This document shows positions 11,344-24,414 of a stretch of DNA of 64,000 bases, piece after piece. The notes beneath the pieces are model-generated. The model saw nothing but the letters and a program-made list of their open reading frames with translations, was not told where the DNA came from and searched no databases. Position 1 is the first letter of the stretch. Every line of letters starts with the position of its first letter. The DNA is from Drosophila pseudoobscura (taxonomy: Eukaryota; Arthropoda; Insecta; Diptera; Drosophilidae): contig NC_046683.1 in NCBI RefSeq assembly GCF_009870125.1, forward strand, positions 65,363,869-65,427,868, read 5' to 3'. A program made the translations under genes and the position numbers.

Positions 11344-14300
11344 TAGATAGATAGAAAGATAGATAGATAGATATATATAGATATAGCTAGATAGATAGAA
11401 AGAGGGCTAAATATATAGATCTTTCTATACTCCAAAAAATAAAGATAGGTTAAGGCCGACAGATCCTCAATCCAGCGACCACTCCATGCAAATCCTCCCA
11501 ATGGAAACCCCTCTGGGGGGAAAACTTCTCGGAGGAAATTCCCTTTTCGAAGACAGGAAAAAGTGACCTCCAGCACAGCTCCCCGAAGACCTTCCGCAGT
11601 CCGCAGTCCGCAGTCCGCTGCCTGCTGTCCAGTTAGGGATCTCCAAAGACTTCCTTCTCCCATACATCGCATATCTTTAATAGGCCACAGACAACCCCAT
11701 GTACGGAAACTAGTTTGAATATCTAATTAGAAAGAAACGACAGATCCGCTGAAAGCCCGCAAATCCCCCACCGAAATCCCATTAAAGTTTTGCAAAAGCA
11801 ACACCAAAAGCAACACCAAAAGCAAAAGCTCTAAATGTCACTCAGTGGCGGGGGTAAAAACTGATTTAAGACCAAGTCCTACCACCTCCCCCCCGTCCCC
11901 CGTCCCTCGTCCGCCGTTCCCCTTCCTCGTCTCAGAGTCGATTTTCAGGGCATTTAAAATGTGTTTTTATTATTTTGTGCAAATTTGTCAGGGGACACGG
12001 CGTGGCGACTCAACGACTCAACGACTAAGCGACTCGCGAGTCTCCAGTCTCCAGTCTCGACTCCAACTCTGATCTCGAGCTCAGGCCCGGAGCTGATCTC
12101 TGAACCGCTTTCAGACCGTGTTTAGTGTTTGCCTGCACGCAAATGACTTCACCTAAAACAAAAACAAAAACAAAAACAAAACACATCAATTTTAGTCGAT
12201 TTTCCCCTCTGCCCCCCCCCTAGACCCCCTCTGCCCCCGCGAGGCCTGAGCCAAATTAATAAGCTTGCAACAAGTTTGTTTGTGAAATAGCTCAAACGGA
12301 TGCGAAATGATTACGTCATGGGCAGGGGAGGGGAGGGGGGTGGAGGGGGGATGGATGTGGGGCAGGTGTGGGAGCCATAGACGCCTGAGAACCGCAGCTC
12401 CATAAACAAAACCCAGAGAGAGAACTGGCTCTGAGGGTGGGGGCTCTCGGGCGAGTATCTCATGCGAAATGGAAAGTTTTTGTTGGGGCCAGAACGAAGG
12501 CAAACCTGTGTGTGGGGCGGGGCACGGGTGGAAGGACTGGGAAAAGGGGAAATCGAAGATTTGCTAGAGCCAAAACTCATACGAAATCTTTTAAATGGAA
12601 GTATATATCGATCTTATATGGAGGTCCTATGCTGGGCCACAAGTAGGGCCTCCTCCAGTGGAACGTCTCCTCAAAATGGAGGTAAATGGAGACCTTTTAG
12701 GGGGGAAAATGGCACCCGAAGACGTCTCTAAAGTATCTGAAGAACATATGAAGAGATTCCCCGAGGAGCAGAGCGGATCTTGCGGAAGTTCCACTGTTCC
12801 GCGCTCATTCGAAAGGCGGCTCTTTTGTATCTTTTGTTCTGGTGGCTGGGGCAAGTGCAACTGCAACTTCCAGCCGATTGGGGCAATCAAAGTGGAGCGG
12901 CGGTAAGACGTGGGCCAGAGCCAATTGGCTTTATGGGATTTATCGAACGAGAGAGGGAGAGAAAAGAAAAGAGAGATTTCAATTGTTGTGCCCCGTGCCC
13001 CGTGCCCCGTGCCCCGTGCCGCTTCATCATCTTCAATTGCTTTGATTGAGATTGAATCGATCGAATGGTGCAACATTTAAACGCAAATTTACTTAAGTTT
13101 TGAGCCGTGCTGAGAGGGGGGGGGGGGTAGGGGGAAGGGGGAGGGGGGCAAAAGTGTGTCTCTAATTGATTGTCGGCATGCGGAGCGCCTGGCGATTGAT
13201 TTGATGGGAATCATCATCATCGATGGACTTATTTGATTGACAAACATTGAGGCAATTGTTTGCCTTCCCCTCCCGCCCCTCCCCCAGCCGTAGGCTCTGG
13301 GGCGACAAGGTCGTCCCCCTTCCCCGCCCCTGGGCCGCAGAGTGGCCGAAAATGGAAGTTGGAGAGACACTTGGAGACCCGCTTTGGCTTTTGCTGCTGT
13401 TTTCGGTCAGGCCAGGCGACACGACGCTGAAAAAAACAAAAAAGTCAAACCTGGCAGCCACGTAAGTACTTTTTTGGGGCCTCTCTTTGCGCCACAGATC
13501 TCGTTTGTTGGAAATAAAACTTGCAATTTGCTGCTAAGCCACACTGGGAGAGAGGGAGAGTGGCAATAGCCCTGGAAAACGAGCGAGAGGGAGACAGAGA
13601 GAGAGACACAGTAGGGGTGGCCTCTCTTCGAGCTAAGCCACACTGGGAGAGAGTTAGAAAGGGCGCAAGCAGTAGCCGGAATTGAAACAATTACCGGATG
13701 ATTATGATGGGAACACTCGTATTCCCCTACGGGACCATCGATTCCGGTTCCCACACGAAATAGTTAATGCCTCTCTCTCTCTCCCACTGCGGCTTAGCAT
13801 TGCAGTGTCAAGTTTTCAGGGTCAAGCAGTTAACTAATTACCGATATGTGCTCCTAACGATGCGATTTAACGATGTGCCAAATGATGCACTCCAAATGAG
13901 CCTCAAAATTGAGTAATTAAAATCTTTGCTCCCCCGTGCCCCCCCCGGGAACAGTCGCGGGATCTCAGGGGGAATTTCTCATTAGCAGCCCTGACAGCGG
14001 GCCGTTGCGTGATCTACGGGATTGATTGAATGACAAGCTCCCTGATGGAATACGGAAATGTAATCCATATATAAATTGCGTGCTAAATGCTGCCAGGGAG
14101 GGGGAGGGGAGCTCCAACTGAATGACAGACACCAGAGACGAGTACAAAGGGCTCCGTGGCCCCAACCCGTCCCCAAATAACATTTCAGCAAGTGCCAGCG
14201 AAGCTTCAACGCCGAAACACAAAAGGCAGCCACACAACAAAGCCTTTGGGCCCCCCCCTCCCCGTCCGTCCGTCTACTACAGGTGGAGGTGGAGCGGGGG

Positions 14301-17300
14301 AGCGGGGGCGCCACACTTGATTCTGTTCCCACAGACAAGCCCCAGAGCCCGGCCATCTCTAATAGACTTTTCACGCTTTGGTTTTGAAATTGAGGTGCTG
14401 ATTTTTTCCAGCTGATATCCGTGGGCATATTCCGGCGATATTCGCACCGGATAAGGGGCCAAAGCCGGGCGGAAAGAGAGCCAACGATGGAGAGAGGAGG
14501 AGAGAGGCAGTACGAGCACAGATAGGGGTAGGAATGGGCAGGGAAGACAGCAGAGGAAGGAATCCGAACGCAAGCCCGTCGCTGCTAAGCCGCACTGGGA
14601 GAGAGCGGGAGCGAGAGAGAGACAAATAGAGAGTGCTGCTAAGCCGCACTGGGAGAGAGCAACGAAAAGGGCGCCTTTCCGTCCCGAATAATGGGTATCC
14701 TTTAGTCGAGTCCCAGCGAATGTCCTGGCCTGCTTTTTTGCACCGATTTCGTTTTACGTTTTATTTTATGGCAAAGTTTTTGCAATTGCAAAACTTTTGT
14801 CCCCCCCCAAACCCCCCCCGCCCTTGCCGATGGAAGGCAGGCTTTATTTATGCGAAAGAGTTGAAAGGACTTTTGCCCGGGAGTTTTTTTCCAGTTGAAA
14901 GTCAGTTTTTGCGAGAGAATTTCGGGGATATTTGTAATTAATTTTGTGGCAAAAATATCCGACCGCAGTGGGGCTGCCAAATGGCGAGACAGATGCGATT
15001 CCCAGCCATGATTCGGGGACACTATCCGTGGGATCTCCCATGCCATGCCAGGCCATCCCCTGCCACCCCCTGCCACCCCTTGCCATCCCCTGCCATCCCT
15101 CTTGTTGTGCACTATTTTGTTGGCAGTCAGGACTCCTGCCAGAATTTGTTGACGGGGCGGGGAGCGGGCGGTCGGGGGGGGTGGGGAGAAACTAATAAAA
15201 CAAATCGCATGTTTAGCCAAAAAGAGTAGATTTCTGGTCATTGAACCGACCGGGCCATCCTGGCAACCATCCCCTCGATATATCTGACAAAAGTCATGGC
15301 TCGTGCCACCCCCCAACCCCCGCACCCCTCGCCGAACTCGAGGAAACGCCTTCGAAGGGAGAGAAAGTGGGCGTTGGTCCTGCAATTTGTGTCCTTATCA
15401 GCGATGGTTGCGCATTGATTGGACTTTTCCGCCTTGTGCTCGGACCCTCATCCCCAGAGGCCATTGATCCAGGGCTGCCGGCCAGTGCCAGGACACCCAC
15501 TTGACCAGACAAATAAACAATGATGACAGGACAAGACAGGAATAGGGATACGACTGAGGGCTACGATACGTTGCCTTTGAGGTAGTGAGGCAAATAGAGA
15601 GCTTCCCCAGGCATCAACGAGGATATCGTAGGGAGGGCGCTGTGCTTCTGGCGATACGAGGCGCCACGTCGTCACCGCAGCTGCTCTCTTTCGAGGACCA
15701 TCCGTTGGTCGGTGAAGCGTTGGCTCTCAGAGGAGTGGGTAGGGAAGAGGGGATGGACAGCAGCCCCTCATTTGTCTCAAGAGAGGCACATAATTTGTCT
15801 CCACCTTCACATTCAGAGGAGAAGAGCGACAAAGCGACACAGCGACAAAGCAACACAGCTCGAAATGTCGAAATGAAATGTCTACCTGCGAAATGATTTC
15901 ATTTTCGGACGGACGGACGGCACCCGGACTCGCTTCTCATTTGGCGAACAGTAAATGCCGCTTTTAAAGTCAAATGAAGGGTCGAGAGCGGAGCGGCAGG
16001 CAAAAGTGGCAGCAACAATAATGCCAAAAGGGGGGCCGAAGAGGGGCCGAAGAGGGGCAAAGCCAAAAAACGTTTTGACTTGTGCTCAAGAGCAGCGACT
16101 GAGCGGCGGTGGGGCTGTGGAGCTGTGGGGCTGTGCAACCTGATGTTCGTTAGTGGAAAGGTCAAGGATTATTATACTTCATCATAACTCTATTAAGCTC
16201 CAAAGTCCGCAACAGCAGCTTACTGTCTTACTGCCTGCCACATGCCGCATGTCCCCCCCCCCCCCCTCACCTGCCCCCCTGTCGCTCTGCCGCCCCCCGT
16301 CGCTCTGCCTTCAGTGAGCATTTGTTTGTAGATTGTTATTATCTTTTTATGCGGCACACACGAGAGATCTACAAAGAGGCAGAGGCAGAGGCAGTGGCAG
16401 TGGCAGTGGCAGGCCTCATACGTGTGTATCCACTCCTCCCCTCCCCACCCCTCTCTCCTCCCCACAGGCCGCACTGCGACTCTGGTGATAGTTTCGTCTT
16501 TTTTTTTTGTGGGAGTTTTACTGTTTAGTTTTCTATTACACGAAATTGAGTAAAAGTCCCAAAACGAAAGCCGCCCCACGAAAGGCAGACAAGACGGTGG
16601 GGGCGGGGGGAGGGGGAGGGGAGAGGCAGCGGCGGCCCGAGGCAAAGAAACGACAGCTTTCGGTGCGGCAAGCATTTGATTTGATTATTGAAGAGTTTTT
16701 GCATTAACTTCCAAGAAACGAGATCGAGAAGAGAGACGGAGAGACGGAGGGAGAGAGAGAGAGAGAGTGCTCTTTAGCCCACCCCTCCCCTCCCCCTTGA
16801 TGGGTGCTTCCCTGTTCCGCTTTGATCGATGGATGCCTCTGTCTCTGTCGCTGCCTCTGTCTCTGTCTTTGGCATTTTGTCTCGTGTCTGTAGAAATGAT
16901 GCGGCACAAATTCCAGGGACTGGGTGGGGAGGGGGAGGAGGGGGAGTGCAGAGCTAAACAAAGAGAAAATGCAGCAGCAGTACCGCAAGCAGAGCGCTCT
17001 GCGCCTTGCTCACCGTTTCGTTGCTCTCTCGGCAAAGGCCGCCTCGCTCTCGGAAGGAACGCAGCGCGAGCCAGAGAGAGAGAGAGGGAGAGTGCAGAGC
17101 GAGAGCTTGGAAACTTTATCAGAACTTCAGGTCCAGCAGGTACAAAGCTCACAACGAACATCCGCTCTCTCTCTCGCTCTCGCTCTCCAGCCTATGCTGG
17201 TTTGACACTTACTCCCGCCACTGCAATGAACATCCACAGCAGAGAAGAGAAGTAAGTGTCATGCCAGCTCAAAAGATAAGCCGACGGCTTTACACGCCGC

Positions 17301-20300
17301 TCTGCTATTCAGCTTAGGCTCGTATGACACTCGCTTGCCGCCAGCTCTGCACCCATGGACGACGAGCAGCTAATGTCATACGGGCATCGATAATAGACGG
17401 GCAGAAACTTCTTGGACTTTTGTTGCGCCACCTGGCGACGACGACGGGACTTGCAATGACGAGTTAATTTCTTCGCCTTCTCATGCATTAATTGAGTGGC
17501 CCCAGAGCGGGCAGGGAGGTAGGGAGGGGGGAGACTTATATAAGAGTGGACGGGCACTGGCACGGGCCTCTGTCGCCTGAGATCCCCTGAGGCAAATGGA
17601 AAATGGCTGCCCGGGCGCTTAGATTTTTCATAGCCAAGCCATCGGGATGGCATCCTTCCCATCCGTCCATCGGCGAAAAGGTCAGATCTTCAAACTGGAT
17701 GAATGTTCATTAGCGACACAGAAAGCCACAAAGCGTGAAACTCCGGCGGCTACAGATGCAGATGCAGAGAAAGAGAGAGAGAGACGGAGAGGGGGAGAGG
17801 TGGAGAGGGAGTGGGAGTGGGAGAGAGATCTGCACTTTAGACCCAAAAGTTGCATTTCCTCCCACTCCCCACACCCCACACCCCACTCACACTCTGTGGC
17901 CTCTTTGTGGCCTCCTCCTACCCCCCCTCTTCCCCCCCTTCTCCGTCTCCCTCTCCTGGCCATTGTCCGCTTTGGGCACTGCTTTGACTCTCGACCCTTT
18001 TTGTCCGTGTTTACATCAAAAACGTGCCTCAAGTGTTCCTGTCACTGCACAAATTGGACATTTATTTGTTGCCCCATCGACAGTGCCCTTTCCCCTTCCC
18101 ACTTCCCCCTTCCCCCTTACCCCCCGTTGCCATTTCCATGGAAGAACGTGTTAAGGATTTCGATATGGACCTGAGAGTGGGAATGGGAATGGGGGAATGG
18201 GGGAATGGGAACGTGTACCCCAAGAAATGCTTCAACAGCGAGATGCAATGAGGCAGCGGATTTTGTGGCGCCACCCCTCGTATGCCTCATAGCCGGCATT
18301 GCGGAGGGGCGTGTCGTCGATCCGCTTTGGCTAATTGATGGTTTTGCCGGGCAGCCGGGCAGCCAGGCAGCGGCTGCACTCCGCCCACAGATGGATAGCT
18401 CACTCCTTGAGCAGACACTCTGCCACTTGCCACACAATTATGCCACTCGCTGCACTGCAATTTGTCAATTAGCTGATGAGGAGATGCCGTGGATGCTGGG
18501 GATGCTGTGGATGCCGTGGATACCCGCCCCTTCTAATGAATCCTCTTCTCTCTCTCTCTGTTTCCTCTGCAGAACTTCCTGGCGGCCAATGCCCAGTGCT
18601 GGTGGAACGGACCTCTGACGGCGGCGACACGCGCCCTCAAATACGCCGGACATGTGGCACCCGGAATGCTGCTGGTCACCGCCGAGCCCTGCGCCCTGGA
18701 GGTCCTGCGCGGCGCCTTTGCGCGGAGCGTCCTCAAGCCGCCGGCCACTTATATGATCAGCTCTGTGGGTGAGTTCTAGTCGTAGTCGTAGACGTAGTCG
18801 TAGCTATCCTGGCGATACATTTCGAACGGAAACGAACAAAAAAGGTGAACCCTTGAACCCCCAGTTTCGGCGTAGAACATTCCATTCAAAATTAGCTTGA
18901 AGCCGCGTAGAAATCGAACGCCATGGCCGGATGCAGTGGTGGAGGAGGCAAGTATCCTGCAGCGTCTCAGTGGAAGGAGCGAAGGAGCCGTCGAGCAGGA
19001 GGAGGACCAGAAGGAGGAACCCAGCCCCACGACGTGTCGATGTCGGTGGAGGATCTGTGCCGCCGCGCGGACAACGTGGCCAATCAGGAGGACTTCGAGC
19101 GCTGGAAGGACATTGTGAAGGTGCGCTGGACCATGTACGAGGAGCAGCGGAAGTACAACAGGCGCCGCCAGTCCATGCCTGCGGGCCGCGATGCCACCAT
19201 CTGGGGCATCCTGTCGATGGTGCAGCAGGAGCTGGAGGAGAAGCTGCAGATGAAGAAGATGCTGGGCAGCTGCCGGCGATTCCCCTCGCCCATGGCCCTC
19301 ATGGACAGCGATCGGCTGGCGGACGGGCAGCTCGAGGAGCTCGAGGTGGTGCGCGACGTACTCTGTGGCACGGATGAGGTCAGGCCCGAGAAAAAGCCCC
19401 AGCCAGAGCCCGTCGTCGGGCAGCTGCAGAACAAACCCCTGGCGTATCGCCCCAAGACTGAGATCAAATGGCGGCCCCTCACACTGCCGGAGTCCTTGAA
19501 GCGCTACTTGGCGGAGGAGCCGAAGCCCATCGGGGAGGACATGCAGCAGCAGCAGCCGAAGGCGGAACCCACGACGCCCCGCTTCAGTCCCAGTGATCCT
19601 CCAGAGAAGACCCACAGTAGAGCAGACCCTCTGCCTGGCTTTCTGAAGAAGTTCAACGAGATTCGGAGGGGCAACCAGTCGGGGCTGCTGGTGCCGGCCA
19701 ATGCCTTGCTGCAGCTCGCCGAGGAGCTGTCGCAGACTGCCACCTGGACTGCACCCGACTGGACTGCCCTCCCCCTGGGGGAGGAAAGAGGCATGCCCCA
19801 GCCTCGCCGCCCCCACCGCATCACCGATGACCCCGATTACGCCCAGTACGATCCCCTGCTGCTCTACGTGAACGAGAAGTTCCACCTGGACGCCGGGTCC
19901 GCGATGGACGTCTCCGCTCGAGGCGAGGACAGCCCTGCCAGCTTTTACAGCGCCTTGGATGTGTCCGAGCCGGACTCGGACGCGGAGACGGAAGCCCTTC
20001 TTGGATATTGCCCGTTGTGCAACAAGCGGCACATGCGTTTGCCGCCATTCTGAGCCCCCCCTCCCCGCCCACAGGCTACGAGGTGAAAATAAAGCAAAGG
20101 TGCAGGTAGCCTCTCGTCTATGGGGTCCCCGCCCCCGCCCCCGCATTGCGCCTCGTCAAATATTGATGCCTGCCGCTGTCTGGGTCCGCGGTGCCTCGTT
20201 AGCTGTCAATTAAGTGGACACCTGTGCAGTTAATGCAATGCTGCCACCGCCACCGCCACCGCCACTGCCACTGCCACTGCCACACTGGGCGCATGTCCTC

Positions 20301-23300
20301 CCCTCAATCCCCAATCCCCAATCCCCAGTTCACACTTTCACAGTCCTGTTCCGAGGCTGTGGCCAAAAAATCGCCGCAACTCTGCTGCGATTTGATAAAT
20401 GGACAGCCCGGCCGGCCGGCTCAGAGATCGCAGCCGTAGTCGTCGGCCTTTGGCGAACTCTGTTTCGGGAATTAATAAGTTTCGATTTGTGGCTGCCACT
20501 CGTGGCCATATATAATCCGTGGCGGCCACAAGGGGGCGCTCCATTTGGCCTTTGTCGGCCGTGGCATGGCATTCATTCAATTGAGGAAATATTGCTGCTG
20601 TCTGCCCAAACAAAGAGGCGCACTCAAACACCGCACGGGGGCATAGACGGCCGTGAAGTGGCGTGTTGCAACTGTGTGTGGCAGGCAGAATCCGCTGCAC
20701 TGCATGTTTGCTAATTAACATCTGCAATGGCGTAGAACCCATTAACTATTAATTACCATAAACATGACAATTCCATCCGCAAACAAGAGGCGGCCAGGCC
20801 TCGTGGGACACACACACACGCATGTACATGCGAGCATGGATGCAGTGGATGCCACATTATGCACTCGGAATGCATTTCGGAGACTCCAATATGCCGCAAT
20901 TCTCCATGAAACAGCTTTAACTGCTTGCTAGCCTCTGGTAAGCAGTTGAACTACTTTGTAGCTGCATATGTTGCTAAACAGTGGGTCCAGGAATTGCATG
21001 GAATGCTTCAAGCTGCTCTCCACACGCATTTTGGCAACAGGCGTACAGCAAGATGTTGCTAAGCATCACAGCAAATAAAAACCAACCAAGCGGGCGAGCT
21101 TTGGATTCTTGAAATTTTGCAGCTTTAATTGCAATTTAAAAATAAAAATACCCCCCCATCCCCTTCTCTGGCCAAATCAAAAACCAACGGTACAAAAAGC
21201 ACTGGGCATGGTGTGACATTAAATTAAATGTATTTTTATTGACTGGCGGCAGGTTGTTATTTGCGAATTAAAATTTAATCGTAAGAGGGGCTAAACAACG
21301 GCGGGGTTTCACTTAACAAGCAGTCCCAACGAACAGGATCTTGAACTGCCCTTCAGCCCTAGCAAGCAGTTCCCAAAAGCAAGGCACAAGAATGTTGCTA
21401 GCCCGGCACCGGCACCAGCACCGGCAACAAATGGCAAAGTAAACCGAAGAAAAGTGGGGAAATAAAAGCAGCAATAACTATGGCAATGGCAATAACTATT
21501 GCAATAACAATAGCAACAAAAGAAGTAACAAAATAAATAACACATTGCATGGAAAACAATCAATCAGGCGGCAATTTCTCGCTCAATTAGACAACAAACA
21601 TGCCAAATAAGCAACAGCAACAAAAACAACAAATGAAACGAAAGAAACTGAAGAGCAAATTAAATTCAGTTTCGTGTTAAAGAGCCAAGTGGTGTGGAGG
21701 GGGAGTGTAGTGTGCAGTGTGCAGTGGGGAGTGGGGAGTGGGGAGTGAAGATTGCCTCTGCTGCCAATTTGACAACGGAATATCACTAAAGTGAAGGAAG
21801 CAAGCAGTGGAGTGGAGTGTGGAGTGGAGTGGTGGGAAACAGAGAAGGCAGTGAAGAAACAGACAAATGGCAAATGCAAAATAGCTGGAAAGCGAGAAAA
21901 TTATACAGTTCCCAGTTGGAAAAAAGAGACAGAGAGAGAGAGTGCTGTCGGTCTGATTGCCGAGTGAAAAATAAAGAGCCGCAAATCAATTTCATCACGA
22001 TTTCTCGTCGATCGCCCGTCGTCCGTCGTCCGTCGTCCGCCGGAGATGTTGCTGAAAGTGAAATGTGGCCATGACAGTGCCGCGGCTCCCGGCTCTGGCA
22101 ATCCGTCCGTCCGTCCGTCCGTCTGATAATTGTAACTTAATATTCGAAGCCATTAACAAATCGCTAATCTGTAGAAATCAGAAACCACAACAGCGACAGA
22201 GCGGCCCGAAGCCCAGCAGCATGTTGCCACACACGCATATGAGTCCCAGACACATGCTGCTCTTCAAAGGTACTGCAAAGCAGTGGAGCAGTACTGCCGT
22301 TAGAAGTTTCGAGGCAATTTCTGGAAGAAGGTCAACAAACTGGCTCTCCCCGGCGCGGTGTGTGTGTGGGAGGTGGAAATTCTTTAAAGCGTAACCAAGT
22401 TCGCAAAAAGAAAATACAGAAGAAAGATCAAAAGGCAAGAGTCACTGTCATCGAGGTATGTCTGTCTTTGCAAGTTCATCTTCTCAATCGCATGGTCGCT
22501 TGAGCACAAACATCGCCCCCCCACCACCCACCGCCCATCAAAAGAGCGTTACCAAAGCGATTATTGTAATTCTATTGTTCTCCTTCTCCGCTCCAAGCCA
22601 CGTTCCTTGGTTCCCTTTCGTCATCTTCTGGCTGGTCACACTGATTACTCCACCCCCCACCCCCAACCCCGTAATGAGGTCAACCCCACTTTGATTTAAA
22701 GTTTTTTTTGGTTACGCTCGGCAGATTTTTCGCTCATTTCGATGGGAAAGTGTTCCGTTCTCACTCCTCAAAGAGGAGTCGTCTTTCAGCGCCATTGTGG
22801 GAGACGGAGAGTAATCGTAATCAGAGGAAACGACACGAGTGCAGGGCTAATACGCACCAAAGATGGCAGACCATTTGGCCAAAAAGGCGACACGATTCCG
22901 GGCCCATTCCCATCGTCAAGCCGGGTTCAGGTCCGCTAACCCCAAACTCATTGACCTTTAACACAGCGGAGGCAACAGAGGCGGCCAAAAAGTGTCGCCG
23001 CTGCGCATACCCTTGGCCCGAAGGGTATTACGCTTTTGGGTGGACTTGAGGCAGGATGCCAGCCTCCCCGAAAGGCACAGGGTATGTGCCACTGTCCGAC
23101 TCTCTTGGCTGTGCTGGCATTTTGTTGGTGTTGCAACCACGTAAATGTCAATTTGCATTTCGTTTGCTGTGCCACCGAACCGCCGTCGCGTCGTGAGGCG
23201 TTGCATAAACAGCAGCAGCAGCAGCACTCGGGGGAGGGGCACCCCCACCAGGAGCAGCTCCTCTGCGAGAGGGAGACCTTGTTTTCAATTTGCTGCTGAT

Positions 23301-24370
23301 CTGCAAAATATTTTTATTAACAGACGGAAACAATTAGCGTCGCCGGCCCCCGACGCAAACGCAGCGACAGGCGTATCTGTTTTCCTGCCACTGCCACAGC
23401 CACAGCCACAGCGACTGCGTGGCCTTTGCCTCCTGCCTCCTGCTGGAGCCCCAAAGAGAAAAGGAAAAAACTTAAATGGGAAATTGAAAACGCGCAGAAA
23501 ACGTTTCAGACACAAAATCGTGATTGCCTTCGTTTTGGCCGCTAGACATTTTTGTTGTTGTTGTTGTTGTGCTCTACATGGCATGGGGGGGTGGCAAGGG
23601 GGAAGGGGCAGGGGGGGGGGGGCGGTTGACTTCTTATGTAAAATGGCATTCCAGGGAAAGCTGCAAATGTGGCAAGGGATCGAGAGGGAAAGAGCAGCTC
23701 GCTGTGCCACAGAGAGAGAGAGAGAGAGAAAATCCTCCTCAGAACGAAGCCCCCGAGGGGGGGGGGGAGGGGCAAGCACAGGGGGGGGGCTCTGATGGCC
23801 AGAGTGAAAATGAAAACGAAAGCCCACAGATGACAAACTTCTGCCATAAGCGGGTAAAACTTTCAGCTATTTCGAGGCCTCCTCATCTGCATCTTGGCCC
23901 CCATCCCCCTCCCTCCCCTCCCCCCCACGGAGGCCTGTAAATGATAATAAATATGGAAAAGACGTGAAAACGATTGCCGCGATTTTCCCACCAACGCTTT
24001 AGATGGTGTCCGTCCGCCCCGCCGTCCTCTCCGCCCCTCCGCCCCGCCTCCTTCTGGCCATCCATCCGTCTTAAGTAGAGTGAAAGTGTTGCGTTTTGGT
24101 TTTCAAAAAAAAAGGCACCGAGCTTTAGTTGTTGTTATTGTTGCTTTTGTTGCCCGCCGGACACATATCCTTGTGTTCAATCAAACCCAAAAGCGACGTC
24201 AACGCGCCACGGACTCTCGTGGAGCTCTCTCGGATTTCGCAGGGGAGGGGGAGGGGGTGGGCGAGGGGGGGGGGGCCTGGCGTCGGAGTCAAGTGTTTTG
24301 TAGCTTGAAGGTTGTTGTGTTTTTGCATCTACCTCCCACTGGAAGGCAAAAGACACAGACCGATCCCCAT

Positions 24371-24414
<44 letters not shown>

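Larger units (their letters stand above)
9044..18572 (+). other. ko intron 1 (9.5 kb)
   Basis: It runs from the donor after IFQ (GTGAGT at 9044) to the CTCTGCAG acceptor at 18572. No coding region is supported inside. It holds a TG run near 9247-9274, the GATA array at about 10880-11402, five copies of a 22-bp repeat between 13533 and 14659, a CCCCGTG run near 12989-13019, a TGCCATCCCC-type decamer array near 15040-15092, a 14-base C run at 16253-16266 and two hairpins at 17190-17395. The size and content suggest regulatory DNA, but no enhancer can be proved from sequence. Confidence 0.75.

Noticed and set aside
10793-11672. Long Tyr/Leu/Ser/Ile-repeat frames on the minus strand
   Set aside because: Translation of the GATA tetranucleotide array.
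18776-20146. 456-codon open frame on the minus strand
   Set aside because: It overlaps the nested plus-strand gene; its Arg/Leu/Gly/Val/His-rich composition is what antisense of GC-rich third positions gives, and it runs into intronic GTC repeats.
20912-20964. Short hairpin around AACTGCTT/AAGCAGTT
   Set aside because: Only 8 inner and 5 outer pairs with a large asymmetric loop; too weak for a microRNA precursor.
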